Shown in pieces: positions 34,301-47,563 of a DNA stretch of 64,000 nucleotides. Origin of the DNA: Archegozetes longisetosus (Eukaryota > Arthropoda > Arachnida > Sarcoptiformes > Trhypochthoniidae); the NCBI GenBank assembly GCA_018873245.2, contig JAEMBT020000006.1, positions 2,049,855 through 2,113,854 on the forward strand, written 5' to 3'. Each line of letters opens with the position of its first letter. The stretch's first letter is position 1. The position numbers and the translations under genes are program-made. Under the pieces are notes generated by a model. That model was not told the DNA's origin. It saw only the letters and a list, made by a program, of their open reading frames with translations, and did no database searches.

Positions 34301-37300
34301 GAACTGATAGGTCATCTCTAGGTTATTATGTTATAAATGCTTAAGTATATTGCTTTTAAAATAAAACCTTGGGTAAATGTGTCTCTAAGTGATTTTAAAA
34401 CTTACGAATTTGAATAAGTATTATTAGACGACATTTCACAATACATCTCAAAGCTTTTAAACTTTGCAGTGATAAGAAATTTTTGAGTAAAAACTTTTCG
34501 TCGGTAAATGGAAGCGTAATCATGAATATTTTAGCAGAATATTCTGATTAAAAAAACATACGCGGCATGCTTTTCAAGCATTAGAAATTTGTGATTTGAA
34601 AACTCGCAATTGAATTCCAAAATTGACTGAATTTTCTTCAAATCCATATTCTGTTAAAAATTTGCTAAATTTTTTTGACATTTGAATACGCGAATCAGAG
34701 CTAGGAACAAGAGTAAATACTCATTGGTTTGCATTTTAATGATTTTAATATTCAAACAGTCGAAACATTTTTAGCAGGAATTATTCAACTGAAGATTTGG
34801 TTGATTTTGTGTTGATGGAAACCATACAAAACAAGCTAACAATGAATTCTAACTGAATACAAAAGACATCTATTTTATATTGACTGATTCATATGACAAA
34901 AACATTCGGGCTAAAAGTTATATGGTTTTTTGCAGAATAGTGGCAATGAATTCTCGCTGTTGGACGTCTATTGAATAAGTCAGTTTTAATCAAAAATGCA
35001 AAATAGTTTTGCTGACTAAATAATGATTTTCTATCAAAACTGTTCAATTAAATAAATCTAAAATCGGAACTCAAATAATAGCAAAATAGTTTTCACTTTT
35101 GATTTATTATTTGATTGGTTGAAATAAGCATCAAATCCATTAAGTTTGTCACATATAGGTTTGAACATATCTCTTGTTAAAAGTGAAGCACATTATAAGT
35201 GAACTATTTTTCGGTTGTACCTTAGAATGAAACCAATCTGAAAATGATTGTTGAAATTATAAGTCCCACTAAACGTGAGTAAAATCACATAAAACTAAAC
35301 TTCTTTAGCGAGCATTGAAGCGCATCCTATTTCTGATCCTTCACTCCATCTTAGAATACAATACAATTTTCTCTTAAATCTAGAGTTATTGGAGGATTTC
35401 TTTGGTCACTGACTTTCAAAAGAATTAATGTCTAATCCCTGATAGTGGCAGAAAAACGAAACCCAAATTCTTAAACTACAAGATAGAGCACTAGAATAGT
35501 GTGTCATCTCTCTTATGCCTTTACTCGACATAATGTTTTTAATCTCCAATTTCTTGACACTATCTTATAATTTGAAAAAATCTTGTAATCGGATCTCGTT
35601 TTACTTATTTTTTCTCAAAAGTATCGCTTTAACGTTTTCAAAAATTTCTTTCACTAAATCAGTACAAATCAAAGATAAGCCTTTTCTCAATTTACCATTT
35701 TTAAATAAAAACTTACGAGCAAAAGATAAACAGTATTTTAATATGTTTCCAAAACATTTTTCTGAACTTCATTTCAAGTTAAGTTAAAGACTATTTTCTA
35801 GTTACTACACAACCTTTAAATAGATCTTTCCTGTTATTGAGCATTTTTATGTAACTAAAGGGGACTATATTATTTGAAGTCTTGCACTTTTTTTTGCAAA
35901 TGATAAGACCGATATTTAAAATTCGTATTTCAGGAAAAGTTGAAAGCAAACCTTCTGGCTGTTCCGCAGTCTTTAATGTCGAAGTTTCTACACCATAAAG
36001 TATAGTTTTATAACTAAAGCAACAAAACCTTTAGAAGACTAACTCTACGTTACTATTTAAAAATAAATTTGCGAATCTAACAGTAGGGTGTCTTTTCCTT
36101 AAAACTAAAATCTAAAATGATCAACATTTTAGTGTCTGTATTTCAAGGCAAACATAAAATGATTTTTCGTCTATTTTATAATCTTTTGAGTCAATTTTTT
36201 TGTTTTCTGTTCAGTATTTTTTAAATAAAACTTTTCTAGTGTGCGATTATTTGATAACAAGAATCTCATTTTAACTTTCTTTTATTAAGAATTGAGAAGT
36301 CGACAAGAATTGATCTCGAAAATAGACTAACAGTAATACAGGACCAATCAAATATGATTTTCTTAGGTTACGTAAAAGCCTTTACTGCTTTTGGATATAT
36401 TGTTTTCTAAGTAAATCTCTTAAATCTTTATCTATTTGCTATTTAAATAACTTCTTATTCCTTAAGGTTCAGCATTGCAAAGAAGTTGTCTTTTTCTCAG
36501 ACTCTAAGCCTATGTACAGGACATAAATGAAAATACAACTCAATCTAATTTAAACAATATATACTTATTTGGATTCGCATCACGAATGATACGGAATCGA
36601 TGTTCAAACCCTAATAATATTGGGTTTTATCCATTCTCTCAAATTGTTTATTTCAAATAAATTCAAATTTATTCTTGAAGTGAAAGAAAATAAACTTTGT
36701 TCTATAACAAAATTAGGGAACAATTGAGAAAGTATCAATTTTCTATTCGATCATAGTAATAGAAACGTAAATGACGTCAAACAAATAAACTCTTTACGCA
36801 AGATTAAATTTTTAAGATCGATAATTTCTCTCAAATTTCAGTATAGAAGTTGTTTCTAAGTTTAATTTCGATGAAAGCTCTTGACCTTTCCTTGAGCTAA
36901 ATGTTCCCATAGCTGAAAGAAAACAGTGTTCAAAGGTATTATTCAACACATTAAGTCATAAAAGAACTCTTGACATTGAGATAACACTTTTTCAAAACTG
37001 TTTTTTATCACAAGTGATTATTCTATTTAATAGACGATTTTCAATGAGAGTAAGAGAGTAATGAAAGAAATTTTTTCAAGGTCACGCTCAACTTTCTGAT
37101 AAAGGTTTTCATTTTACCTAAAATTGATCGCAGCCTTTTCTAAATCATTTCCGCTAACCATTAGAGAGAACTTCGAAATTTTTGAATCGGTATAAACTTT
37201 TAGAAAACTTTCATCGATTGATTCTTTCTATAGTTTTTCTATACACTATAGTTGGTACCATTATTATATTTCTTCTGTTTTCCATCATTTTCTTAAAAAA

Positions 37301-40300
37301 AAGAATATTTTCAGAGTTTATAAACTTTATCGAAGTTGTTTGAAGTTGACAATTTATCCATTTTGCTCATATTTCAAGAATTAAAACTATAACGGAAAAC
37401 TAGAAGAGACAAAAGTATAACTTGATGCAGCACAAGTTACTGACAGTACTCATAAAATTTGATACCAATTGAGAATATCTGATAGTATGACAAGTAAACT
37501 TTTCAAATATAGTTCAACAATTGTAAAGTTATTAAGAAAAAAAGTAAATTTTTACTAAAAAAGGTTGATTGAAAGGAAGAATTTCATTTTGTTATGATGG
37601 TTTTCAAAGCCACTATCATGTTAATTAGGGTTTACAAGTTTTTATTTTCAATTTGCGAACTTGCGAAAGATCTCTATTTTTAACTTCTGGTAAAAAACAA
37701 GAGTGTTTTTGATGCTAATGAATGTATGACTTTCTTGAAATTATACTCAAAAGGGATTCGTTAATCTTGAAAGTAAGATGAAGTAAGTCTTGAGAACTTG
37801 AAAACTTGACTGAAGCAGTTATTAGTAAAAATATAAGAGAAAACAATTATAATTTATGCGTTCCCATTAAATTGATGTCTAGAAGTTATAATGAGAACTA
37901 TGATTCTAGTCTCAATTAGACTTCTGTAAAGAGTTGTGCATAATTTAGTCTATAGGTCATCTCAAGTTCAACTAAACTATTGTATATATACTATTAAATC
38001 CGAAGGTTGTGTACTTTTCACTTTAAATATGTACTTTATTGTATAATTAGTTGAGTGTATAAACTAAACATGTTATTTAAATAAGCAGGATATGATTCGC
38101 ACGTATTGAACGCTTATTCATATCAATCATGCAAAGCGTATAACATTATAATGAAGTTGAGCATGGCTCCCAATCAAGAATGCTTGTTATACAAAAGTAT
38201 ATATCTTAAAAGGTACTCTACTTTTGGATTCGATAGTATACTCACATAAATTAATTGTCTATTCAACTTGATGATAATATTCGAGCTAGTAGTTAAACTG
38301 TAAAGTAACTTTTTAATTTTTCACATTAATTAAATATAAGCTTAATTAAGAATAACTAACTAAATAGTGAAGCATTTATTGGAGAGCGAGGGCTTAACTT
38401 ATTTATACATATGTAACTGCTTTGCGTGCTGTATAAGTGATTCATCTAAATATATAAAGTGTGAAAGCCATCATTGTTTCCATTTAATAACGTTGTCGAT
38501 GTTTACAGATTTGAAATTTAAGGCAATTACCACTTTAAGGATGTGATGTTATACACATAAAAAGAGGAATAGAGAATAATAGAGAATTTTTCTCTTGCAT
38601 ATCTCAATTATTATGCAGTAAGATTTTTATTAGTAAGAATAACTTGAAGCGTAAATAAGTTGATTAAATAATACTTTAATAGAAGGCCAAATGAGTTTCG
38701 CTCTTGATATTCACGCTTTTTAACAATAATTAATGACGTTTTTCATTCATATCCTAAAATGACTTTCAAAACTAGAGCTATTCATAACAAACTTTGGTAT
38801 TCAAGGATAAGAGGTTTAGGTTTTTGGCAAATGTAAATTTGGGCCTAACCTGATTCTTTTGCACTTAACATTTTGAGGAACCTTAAATTTCGATTTAACT
38901 CACAATATCTCTTTCAGTGTGAGAGATAAGCTGGAAAAATGACAATTCATTTTTTTTTTAAACAAGTCTGTTCTAAAGAGAGAAAAGATTTCTTGATATC
39001 AAATTGTTTTCGGATCAAATCATAAGTTATTTTTAAGTTGCGGTAATTGTTTTCCTATTCCAGCTTCATTCAAATCAATGTTAAAAGTGCTAGGAATTTA
39101 TGACTTATTGACTTCCTTGTAATTCAATTTTGATTATCAGGATTGTAGTATGCGTTAATTAAATTATATTTAAACATCTTTCTAAATAAAATTTTCCACG
39201 TTTAAGTCTTAAATTCTGACCTAATCAATAGAAAGGAAATAAATTTTCGTCAAAGCATAAAACTGAAGGTCATTTCTGCTAAATATACTAAAAGTATTGC
39301 GATTATATTGAAAGCACAAAATTGATTAATTCATAAGAATTTGAACGATTCGAAAACTGCTTGACCGACTAATCGAGATTGGTTGCGAAACGTTCTTTTT
39401 GAAATCAATACTATTTAGTATTTGGGATAGCCTGAAAAAAATTCAAGAATACATAGTTTCTGACGTTTATCCTAGATCTCAAAGTTGTTTCCGTGGGTTT
39501 CAAGAATTTGCAACATTCGCGTCTCTAATTCAAACATTGTCTTTAAATTTGTCGAAAAGTATAACTTATTAACTAAACTGAGAGAAAACTTTTTAAAAAT
39601 AAAGTTTAACTTCAATTTTAGTCATTGTGAATGCCTTTGAATTTTCCTAAACAACGGTTTTTGAATGCGTGCTATCATTAATTTTAGCTGAGAAAAGTCA
39701 ATTTAAAGGCAAAATGTCAAATATCTGTAATTTAACTTCAATTTAGTGAATAACAAAAACAAGGCACCATCAATTTTTAAGGATTCATTAATTAAGCCTT
39801 TTATTGTCAAATTTGAAAAATAAGATGAAAAATGATTAGAAATTTTGTTCAATTAAAATAAAGCAACTTTAAAGAATGCGTTGAAGAACATTCTTTCAGT
39901 AATTAAGCCTTAAAGTTGTTTATGACTCGATAAATAAAAATTCATTAAACAAATCCATTACGTATTAAGTGCTTTATATAAAAATATTTTTGGCAAACAT
40001 TAACCGAAACTCCGTTTGAGAGGTAGAGTTATATTTAGTTATAAGTAATTCGAGTAAATAAAACCGAATACTATTTCCCACATTCTATTAATCTGTTTTT
40101 TGATTGAATCAAAACAAGTTTAAATGATTAAACAGGTATTGAATAAATCTAAAGTAGAGTATTTCATTTGATTTCTAACCGTAAGGGAGAAAAATATTTT
40201 CGATACTTATCTTACGACACTAGTAAATAGAAGTGTAAGGTTTCAGCTCATTTCGCACCGAATAAGAAATTGTATTTCTTGGTTATTTATGTTTCAGAGG

Positions 40301-43098
40301 ATTTACATATGAATGTGGCTAACAAAATGATAACTTATTACCGGTAGAAATATTTTTCAATATCAAAGTATTGAAAGCAGAAAAAATTGCCGCAAAAATA
40401 GCAAACACTGGAAGTGAGAAAAGCCCACATATCCTAAAAATAAGAATAAAAGTGACATTAAAGCCCGAAATCTCATGTGCATCAAAGTATCGCATCGCAA
40501 ATAAATGCCTGTTTTGTCACTTCCTTTTTCTCTTGACTATCTTTTATCTAAATTTTGCGCTAAATTCCAGCTCAAAGAAGAAAGAATTGATGGAATTCCT
40601 TGTCTGTTGGATATGAGGTATAAAAGGGCTTCAAATAGTTTACTAGTACTCAACTCAATTCTGATAAATTGCTATTAACTTTACTGACATTTTTGGTCAA
40701 ATAATTAGGCAAAAGCTTTTTTAGAGCTCTAAAAGTTAATTAAAAATAAATTATATTTGTTTATTCTTCTGATGCTTTCGGCTTACCCAACATTTTAATG
40801 ACTGAACGTCGAGACGCATTCTGTCGATGCTGTGCACTCGATGTCGAATTGTGCCTCTGGTAGTCGTTGGCAGAGTTCGTGTCAGGAGTTGATAATTCCT
40901 TAGAGCCACTCCTGACTTGATGAGAACTGCGTCGAAGATGTACACCAATTAATACGTACAATACAGATATCACAGTAATTGGGATTATAAAGAATACAAG
41001 TGTCGCGATTTCGAAGCCGTATTCAAAGATCACCCTTTTGACAGTACATTGCGCCGAGTTGTATAGCTGCAGACCGCTTTCAGTTACCTTTTAAGTAAAA
41101 CCAAAATCTTTAAAATTAAATTTCAAATTAGTTCAGAATAGATTTAAAACTAGAAACAATTTTGGAAAGCTTTGAAATTGAACAAAGATCAAATTTTTGT
41201 CCATTTAGAAAGAATAAACTTTCGAAAGTATTATGTTTTCAATAGTTGAGACAGAAATTTATCGAAATTTTGAGTTTAATTTTGAAAACTGGCTTCTAAC
41301 AGTTAAAATCAGGTGAACCGAGACTTTCGTTGTTTATTTTTAACTAATTCTTTATCAAGTTTATCAAAAATACCTCATAAGTTGAGTTTAGAGAGTGGTA
41401 TCTTATACTCTAATTGTGCTTGACTTTAGTACTGTACAATGCTTATATTGCTGTGAATTACGTTCTGTAATAATACTTTGATAGTTAAGTTTAAGTACAT
41501 GGTTGCAGAAGCGAAAAATACCACTTAGCTTAGGCTTAAAAATAATAGAGTTTAACAATATTTGAACTAAACTTAATTTAAATGTAAGCCAAAGTTAGCG
41601 ATGTGAGCGTAATTCTCAGTAATACAGACGTGATACAGCACTAGAGCCAACGGCTTATCTTAGGAGAGAATTCTGATTGTCCATTAAGTTCTAATTTATT
41701 TAATTGTAAAGTTACAAAAATGCAAATTCGTGAATTTTACTGTGAATGGCCTTTCACCTTTAAACTTATTCCAACTTGTTCAAACTACTAACTTATTCCA
41801 TTTAGTTCCAGAAACTGTCAAGTTTTACGCAAGTATTTATTATTATGATTGAAATTTATCAACATTTTAATTATTGATCAAGCAACAAATATTCGTTTAC
41901 TGCATCAAAATATTGCTTCAATTGAAATTAATGGCAATAATAAATATTTGAATGCAACTTCACAGTTTGTGTAACTAAATCAAATAAATTAATAGTTATA
42001 AGATCAAAGATAATTCGCACAATTTGCGAACATCGAAGTTCTGTTTACTGGACTTTACAATCAAATAAATTACAGATAAATACTAAACGGACAATCGGGA
42101 TTATTGCCTTCTTAGGTTTAATATAAGTAAATTAATTCAAAGTTAACTCCATTACTAAGAGATGAGTTATCGAATTTTGATTGTTGTACGAAACGGTAAG
42201 TAGTCTGTTTTTGTCACATTAATAATTAATTTGTTTCTATCAGCATTTTGTGTACAGAGTCTCATTACTAATAGACAATGCTGATGTTGAGGGGATAGTA
42301 TGAAGATCTTTGCTGATTACGCATACGACGGAGTTCGATATAGTTCAAAACATAAAACTCGATTTAAATCTGGGCACGATTTGCAATAATGGAAGTCTCG
42401 GATCATCAGCAAAGTCAAGATCTTGAATATTGTCTCAAAATCTTAAAAATTGCAAAAAAAAGCCTTTGAAAGGATAATGTGCTCAAAAGTTGGCCAAAAT
42501 CTAGGGAGAATACTTGATTTTGCAGATTCTCAAGGGAAGGCTCATCATCTCTTGTTCCAAGTTATTAACTTACCAGATATATAATTCCGAACTGCCAGGC
42601 GACCGGTACGGCACAGATAGCACTCAGAGCCCAAATCAGTAGAATAGTTTTTATAGCTCTCGGCAACTGCGACATTGTATGAGCTTTCAATGGATGACAG
42701 ATCGCTACATATCGCTCAACTGTGAACGCAGTGATTGTCAGAATAGAAGCGTTTGTAGAAGTCTCAGAAGTCAGTCCTCTTAGGATGCAAAAACTTTCAC
42801 CAAAAACATAGGGATATTTCTGCCATAGCATGAACAATTCTTGCGGTAGTCCTAATATCAGTAGAAGTAAATCAGAGACCGCTAGACTGAACAGATAGAA
42901 GTTAGTAGCCGTATGCATGTATTTATTGCGAGCGATTACGATACAAGTGCAAACATTGCCGATAGCACCAGTCAATAGAATTAATGTATAGACTAGTGTC
43001 ATCGGTAGTACTGTTGACAGTGAATCGCGAACTGGTCCCATAACTTGGGCTAAATCGATGGTTGAAGTGTTCTCTAGAAGTAATTCGGAGTTGTTCAT
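18750..43098 (-). CDS. Neuropeptide GPCR, pyrokinin/CAPA/neuromedin U receptor-like
   Basis: Coding exons on the minus strand, 5' to 3': 43098-42574, 41087-40787, 19348-18750. Introns are 1,486 bp (phase 0) and 21,438 bp (phase 1), with GTAAGT and GTAAGC donors. The product is 474 aa with seven membrane segments. Class A marks: GN at residue 47-48 (TM1), SLAVSD (71-76, TM2), Cys104 paired with Cys189, ERY (128-130) at the end of TM3, the FFFCYSPFHAQR signature of TM6, and INPILY in TM7. The TM6 signature and the TM3-TM4 sequence (YVAICHPLKAHT) place it with receptors for PRXamide peptides (pyrokinins, CAPA, neuromedin U); these usually signal through Gq. The N-terminus has N-glycosylation sequons; the C-tail is Ser/Thr/Asn-rich. 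Which of the related receptor types it is needs a phylogeny. Confidence 0.9.
21203..21215. repeat. Short (AT)n microsatellite
   Basis: An uninterrupted AT dinucleotide run of 13 bp inside the large receptor intron. Confidence 0.7.
25650..25752 (-). mobile_element. tRNA-derived SINE candidate
   Basis: A patch near 50% GC in very AT-rich DNA. Read on the minus strand it has an A-box-like AGCCACTAGTGGTC (about 25733-25746). About 30 nt later comes a B-box-like GGGTTCAATGC (about 25700-25710, consensus GGTTCRANYCC). The stretch between resembles a tRNA body, but no full cloverleaf is evident. Internal pol III boxes at this spacing are the signature of tRNA-derived SINEs. Only one copy is visible in this window. 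Confidence 0.4.
27133..27262 (+). repeat. Diverged direct repeat, copy 1
   Basis: It begins with a stretch around TTTTCAGTTTTATGGTCAAG and ends near TTTTCTTTATAGTT. It matches 27623-27742 in order and direction, with many substitutions. Likely an old dispersed repeat. Confidence 0.4.
27623..27742 (+). repeat. Diverged direct repeat, copy 2
   Basis: This is the second copy of the unit at 27133-27262: TTTCCAGTTTTATGGTGAAG near its start and CTTTACAGTTT near its end. About 490 bp separates the copy starts. Confidence 0.4.
31579..31736. repeat. Imperfect inverted repeat, 158 bp
   Basis: The left arm AGGAGAGTGTAAGATTTTTT returns as the reverse complement of AAATCTTACATTTTCCT on the right. The arms are about 45-48 bp with roughly three-quarters identity and a central spacer of about 60 bp. 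Probably an eroded non-autonomous DNA transposon. Confidence 0.5.
33631..33702 (-). mobile_element. hAT-type terminal repeat relic
   Basis: On the minus strand the sequence starts CTAGTGGTTCCCGAGCCTGT and continues with GCGGGACC and GGGGGGCTC. This is very like the CAGTGGTTCCC...GGGACCCC termini common in hAT MITEs and solo ends. It stands out as GC-rich in AT-rich DNA. No partner terminus or transposase was found nearby. Confidence 0.35.
40787..41087 (-). CDS. Receptor exon 2: second extracellular loop, TM5 and third intracellular loop
   Basis: 301 nt, phase 0 to 1. It begins VTESGLQLYNSAQCTVKR, supplying the extracellular-loop Cys189. TM5 follows (ATLVFFIIPITVISVLYVLI), then a basic, Ser-rich loop ending SVIKML before the GTAAGC donor. 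The open frame runs a few codons past the donor, but those are not used. Confidence 0.9.
41088..42573 (-). other. Receptor intron 1
   Basis: 1,486 bp, GTAAGT donor and TTAAAAG acceptor, phase 0, between TM4 and the second extracellular loop. AT-rich; nothing else recognised. Confidence 0.8.
42574..43098 (-). CDS. Receptor exon 1: N-terminus to TM4
   Basis: 175 codons from ATG 43098. The extracellular N-terminus has two N-x-S/T sites. TM1-TM4 follow with GAIGNV, SLAVSD, Cys104 and TVERYVAICHP. The exon ends FGIIYL at GTAAGT. An AG acceptor (43105-43104) lies 5 nt before the ATG, so an upstream 5'UTR exon is possible. Confidence 0.92.
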
Positions 43099-45070
43099 AT
43101 TTGCTGTGTTTGAGATATTTCTAGAATTAATATAACTGATGTTAAGATGAGTGAAATTTTAGCGTCTAATTCGGTTTCTGTTTAAATTATGTGTCTATTT
43201 TCACTTTAGTCCGTATCTTAAGCTATAAACATGTCGTATTAATTTGAGGATCATTTAGAAGTAGAAGAAAATAGAGAGAAATGTTTTTTAAATTAGCCAA
43301 AAACTGATGACTTCCTATCAATTTAGATGCTGTTGAAGACCTGTGGGATGTGAACAAAAATAAAAACATAAATTGAGAGAAAAAACTTTGAGATATTTTT
43401 AGATAACAAGCACTAAAGCTGTTGAACACTATAATCATAGTGTTCAACATAAAAATTGTCTTTTAAATAATGGATAATAAAGCAAATGATAATAATAGCA
43501 GTTTGTTTAATATGGAAAACATCAGTTACTGACTTAATCACTTCATTTTGAACATTTTTTCTACATAAGTGCTGCTATAGTTACTAAAACTCCTATTTCT
43601 TTATATTTAATAATCTGATAAATTGCTTGACATAACTTGATATTAACCATAAAGCCTGAAATACTTCAGCTAATTATAGGATGGTATGAAATTGATACTT
43701 TTTTGTGATACTTTGTTGCTATTGTTGCATACATTCGCTTAGAAGTTAGTAAATCCTTGAAGTCAATCAAAAACTAATGATTAGACTAAAACTAGTTTCA
43801 CTCTCCATTTTGATAATAACGTTACATCTCAATTAGTTCTCATTAATCACTTATATATTCATATTTAACTTGATTATAGATTTTGACGTTTTTGATTCCA
43901 ATAAATTTAATTAGTTTTCGTCATTTTTTCACGCTTTCGTTAAAATGAAACTTCATTTTACTTTTCAGATACTGTTATAAAGTTTTAACTTTTTTAGTTT
44001 CTCACTTCTTAGTAACTTATTTCAGTAATAGTTTTTCCTGCTTTTTAAAACAGACATCATATGAAAAGCTGGTATTTTATCTCAAGTAGTCTCGACTTTT
44101 TTTAATTAATTTGATTATTATTTTGAACACTTAAGACAAAGAAATCATGCTAATTATGAACAAGATATTGAGCAATACAATTGAATACAAGTTTTCCTGC
44201 TTTCACAATAACTAATTTAGACTTGAGATTGGATACTTTTAATAGGATTTGCTGAGAATCACTTATTGTTGAGAACCATAAACAGTCAATTAAATTAAGT
44301 AAAAATTACGTATATAATTGAAAGTATATAAATTTGACGTTTCGAAAGGTTCTGTGCTTTGACTCAAACTTAATCTATATGACGCATGATTTGCAACATT
44401 TCCAGAGAAAAGTCAGATAAATGACTAGTATTATATGCAAAAAAATGGATTTCCCTGAAGGTAAGCTCGTATTTGACGCCAATTTTTAAGTATTCGTCAC
44501 ATATAAATAGACATAATTGTGATCATTAATTACCGGACTTTTTCGCTACAGATCTAAAAACATGATAAGATTTTAATAACAGTTCTGAGAAATTCAATTA
44601 GAAAAATCTTTTTCCTGCTCTTATATACAACATAGTAGACAGAATCTTAAAAAAATACTGATTTTTCATGACTATAAAGCTTTCATTTAATGTGAAATTC
44701 TGGAAAATAATGACTTTTGTGACCCAAAAAATGTCTCCTAAAAAGTAAACTTTCTATTTCACTAATGCACTAAACTTTAAACATTAAATAACTCGTGAAT
44801 CGAGATATTGAAAACCATGATGAGGAAAGTTGACCGTTACTTCCACTAGTGTCATGAGAGTTACAACAATTGTTTATCTGAAACAGCAATTATTGCCATC
44901 TCAAAAACAACTAAATTCCTAAAATTTTAACAAAATCCTAACGAAAAGATTCAGTCAAACTAACAATATTTCAACTTATCAGCTATTTTTTGACGTGAAA
45001 TTTCGCTAAAAGCTAGAAAATCAAAGTTGAAGTAGAGTCGGAAAAGTTTGTAATTTATTATATCCTAAAA

Positions 45071-45112
45071 CTATTTTCAAAGACAGAAAAGTCTATTTAT
45101 AAAAATTTTCTG
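45071..45112 (+). repeat. Short direct repeat, copy 1
   Basis: CTATTTTCAAAGACAGAAAA followed by a CTATTTAT stretch. It recurs with a few changes 106 bp downstream at 45177-45219. Probably a local duplication. Confidence 0.45.
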
Positions 45113-45176
45113 TAATTACGATAAAAATTACTAAATGAGGGCAAAAATAGATTGAAAAAAACTTTATACTTCTAAC

Positions 45177-45219
45177 CCATTTTCAAAGATAGACAAACCT
45201 ATTTATGAAAATAGTTTTG
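45177..45219 (+). repeat. Short direct repeat, copy 2
   Basis: CCATTTTCAAAGATAGACAA followed by CCTATTTAT. It is the second copy of the unit at 45071-45112. Confidence 0.45.
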
Positions 45220-47098
45220 TTGATCTTTTCTTTATTAAACATTTTACAACTTAATAACTCCGAAGTAATCGGATATTTGAATGGCTTAAAGTTGACGATA
45301 ATTCACATTTAAAGGACTCGTTATATACAAAATGGCCAGACGTGCCGACTAGAATCAGATAACCTAAACAAACACAACTAGTTTGAGAAAAAGTTTCTCT
45401 TTTATGACAATTGCATCCGAAAAGAAGTCAATATATTTTAAACGAAATTCGATACCTTATATCCAACAAGAACTAGAACGCATGAAAACATTACTTTTTA
45501 TCGATCATTTGATTCAGAAATTTTAGGGACAAAATAAGAAAAAAACATTGATCAAAGTTGGCGAAAATTTGGAAAACGTGTTACTCTATAATTAAATTGA
45601 ATACTAGTAAGCATTACAACAGAAGCTTTTAGTGCATATCCCAAATTTATGATTAGGCAAATGGAACCGTGATTTATATTACAAATAATTATTATTATTT
45701 GGTTAAGCAGAAAATTATATTGTGTGCCAAAAATAGCTGCTCATGAGATTATGAAATACTAGAACTTATTTTGCTAGAGTATCGAAAAACCAGTGCATTC
45801 AGGGTTAAGGGCGATATTGTTTTCGTGCCAAAAGACTATTAAATGTTATTATTTAACTGCCATTGTATTGTAATGCTAGGCATAGAATCAAGGTCTATTA
45901 ACTTGGTACAAATAATAATACTTAGATTGTTCGTATATTCTTGTATTAGAGTGAACATGAGATCCAAGAAGTTAAAGTTTGTCATAAGCTCGAGCAACAA
46001 AAGACACTCACAAAACATGCTTAACAATAGACTTGTTTGAAAACTTGAATAATATTGCTTTGACTATAACCCGCATTTTGTCAAATCTTAGGTTTCGCTT
46101 TTAGATCGTGTGATCATTGATCCTATTTTTATATATTAAATGATACACTTCTTACGGTTTAAGTGTATGTTTCTTCGTAACAATGTTTGCGAGAGTTATA
46201 CTTAAATGTTTTAGAGAGCACTTTATCTTTACATCATTGCGAGTAACTGATCTTTATTTTTGTGGATAGTTCTCTATTTCTTAATAGCTTTCCAAATCGA
46301 TCAACAATTAAGTGATATTCCTTTTAGTTACGATCGATATGAACAAAATCTCGACAACAGATAATAAACTAAAGGTTATGTATAAAATTTGAATACTATG
46401 TTTAAAAGTTAGTCTCATTAAAGAGGATTCAAAAGAGAAAGTTAAAATACTGTAAAAATTTTGTTTAAATATAGTAAAATTGACCTATAGAGATTTTTCA
46501 ATTTTTAGCTTATCTATTACCTGAAAACTTTGAAATAACATTTCTTAAAATTGTGAGACATTGCTATGTTTAGCATAACACAGGAAAAGATTAACTCGTC
46601 TTTCTTTAATAACGAAGTGAAAATATAAAAACTGCAAGTTATTGTTCAGATTGATACTCTGTTACACACAACTATAATAAACTTGAAAAGTATCAATTTT
46701 CCAATATTTGAATGTTATGCAAAGAAGTTAGAAAAAAAACAAATTACTTTTTATGCTTACTTTGATAAAAGGAACTTCTTTTCCAAAAAGAAGTTAATGA
46801 AAAAATATGAGATTCAAATAATGTGTGAGAAGTTTCTTAAATTGAAGTAAACAATAGCTAAAAATTAGCGAATCGATGCAAAAGTTGAAATACACACACA
46901 GGCTTACAGAAAAATTGAAACACTATTACATAATCGTGACAGAGAAAGCACAGAATAATAAACTTTTATGCTTGTATTTCTCTATCCTTTGCAGAAACAC
47001 AAAGAACTTTCTTATAAGTTGACTAAAAGCTGACTTCAGTTGAAACTTAGTCAATTATTCACTAAATAAAAGTGTTAAACAGGAGAAGCAGCAGCTCT

Positions 47099-47545
47099 TT
47101 AAGTGAGTTGAAAAACAAAGAATCTCAATTGAGTCGCTAATGTTGAAGATGGGTTTGATGAGGATGTGATGTTGAGATGGGAGTCATAGTGACTCGAGTG
47201 TGCAGTAGAGGTGACGCAACCAATACAAAAACTTGTATTCAGTTTTGCTGCCAAACCAGTTCTCACTCTTAAAAGCTCTCTAATGCCAGAAACGGTTGCG
47301 TTGATTGGATTCTGTTGGAGAATCAAAATAAAATGTCTTGAGCCACTGTAACGGTGGCTAATCTGATGCCAAGCAAACAAACAAATATGAATGTTCCATA
47401 ATATTCCAGTCGTAAACATACGAATAGATATACTCGGAGTAAACTATAGCTCTTTTCTCTGTCAGTCCCCAAAAAATCATTGCTCTCTTTCTCTCACTAA
47501 ACACCAATCGATAAAATGTTTCGCTTAGAGTATATATAAAACTTT
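47099..47545 (-). promoter_or_regulatory. Candidate distal promoter and 5'UTR exon of the receptor gene
   Basis: This patch is clearly less AT-rich than its surroundings. It has a TATA-like TTTATATATA (47540-47531, readable on either strand) and, upstream of it on the minus strand, a GA-repeat tract (47564-47581). A 106-codon minus-strand frame (47419-47099) has no protein features, so a leader exon is more likely than a CDS. GTGAGA-type donors occur inside the patch. Assignment to the receptor 4 kb downstream rests on strand, position and the acceptor just before the receptor ATG. It could instead serve an unseen plus-strand transcript. Confidence 0.25.
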
Positions 47546-47563
47546 GAGCGTAAAAATGTTAAG

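Larger units (their letters stand above)
19349..40786 (-). other. 21.4-kb intron 2 of the receptor gene
   Basis: Bounded by donor GTAAGC and acceptor TTTGCAG. It is overwhelmingly AT-rich non-coding DNA. Inside I recognise only repeat-type features: a tRNA-like SINE candidate (25650-25752), diverged direct repeats (27.1 and 27.6 kb), an inverted repeat (31579-31736), a hAT-like terminus (33631-33702), a short AT microsatellite (21203-21215) and a poly-A run near 30.01 kb. No open frame in it looks like a gene on either strand. Confidence 0.75.
43104..47098. other. Receptor 5' region or 5'UTR intron; no coding exon seen
   Basis: About 4 kb of AT-rich DNA. It contains a pair of short direct repeats (45071-45112 and 45177-45219) but no credible open frame. 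If the patch at 47.1-47.5 kb is the receptor's first exon, this is its first intron; otherwise it holds the promoter. Confidence 0.35.

Noticed and set aside
40330-40440. Possible extra receptor exon on the minus strand (hydrophobic LFSLPVFAIFAAIFSAF frame)
   Set aside because: It has an acceptor-like TTTTTAG, but the sequence does not match TM6/TM7 motifs, and the real TM6 exon at 19348 fits in phase with the signature residues.
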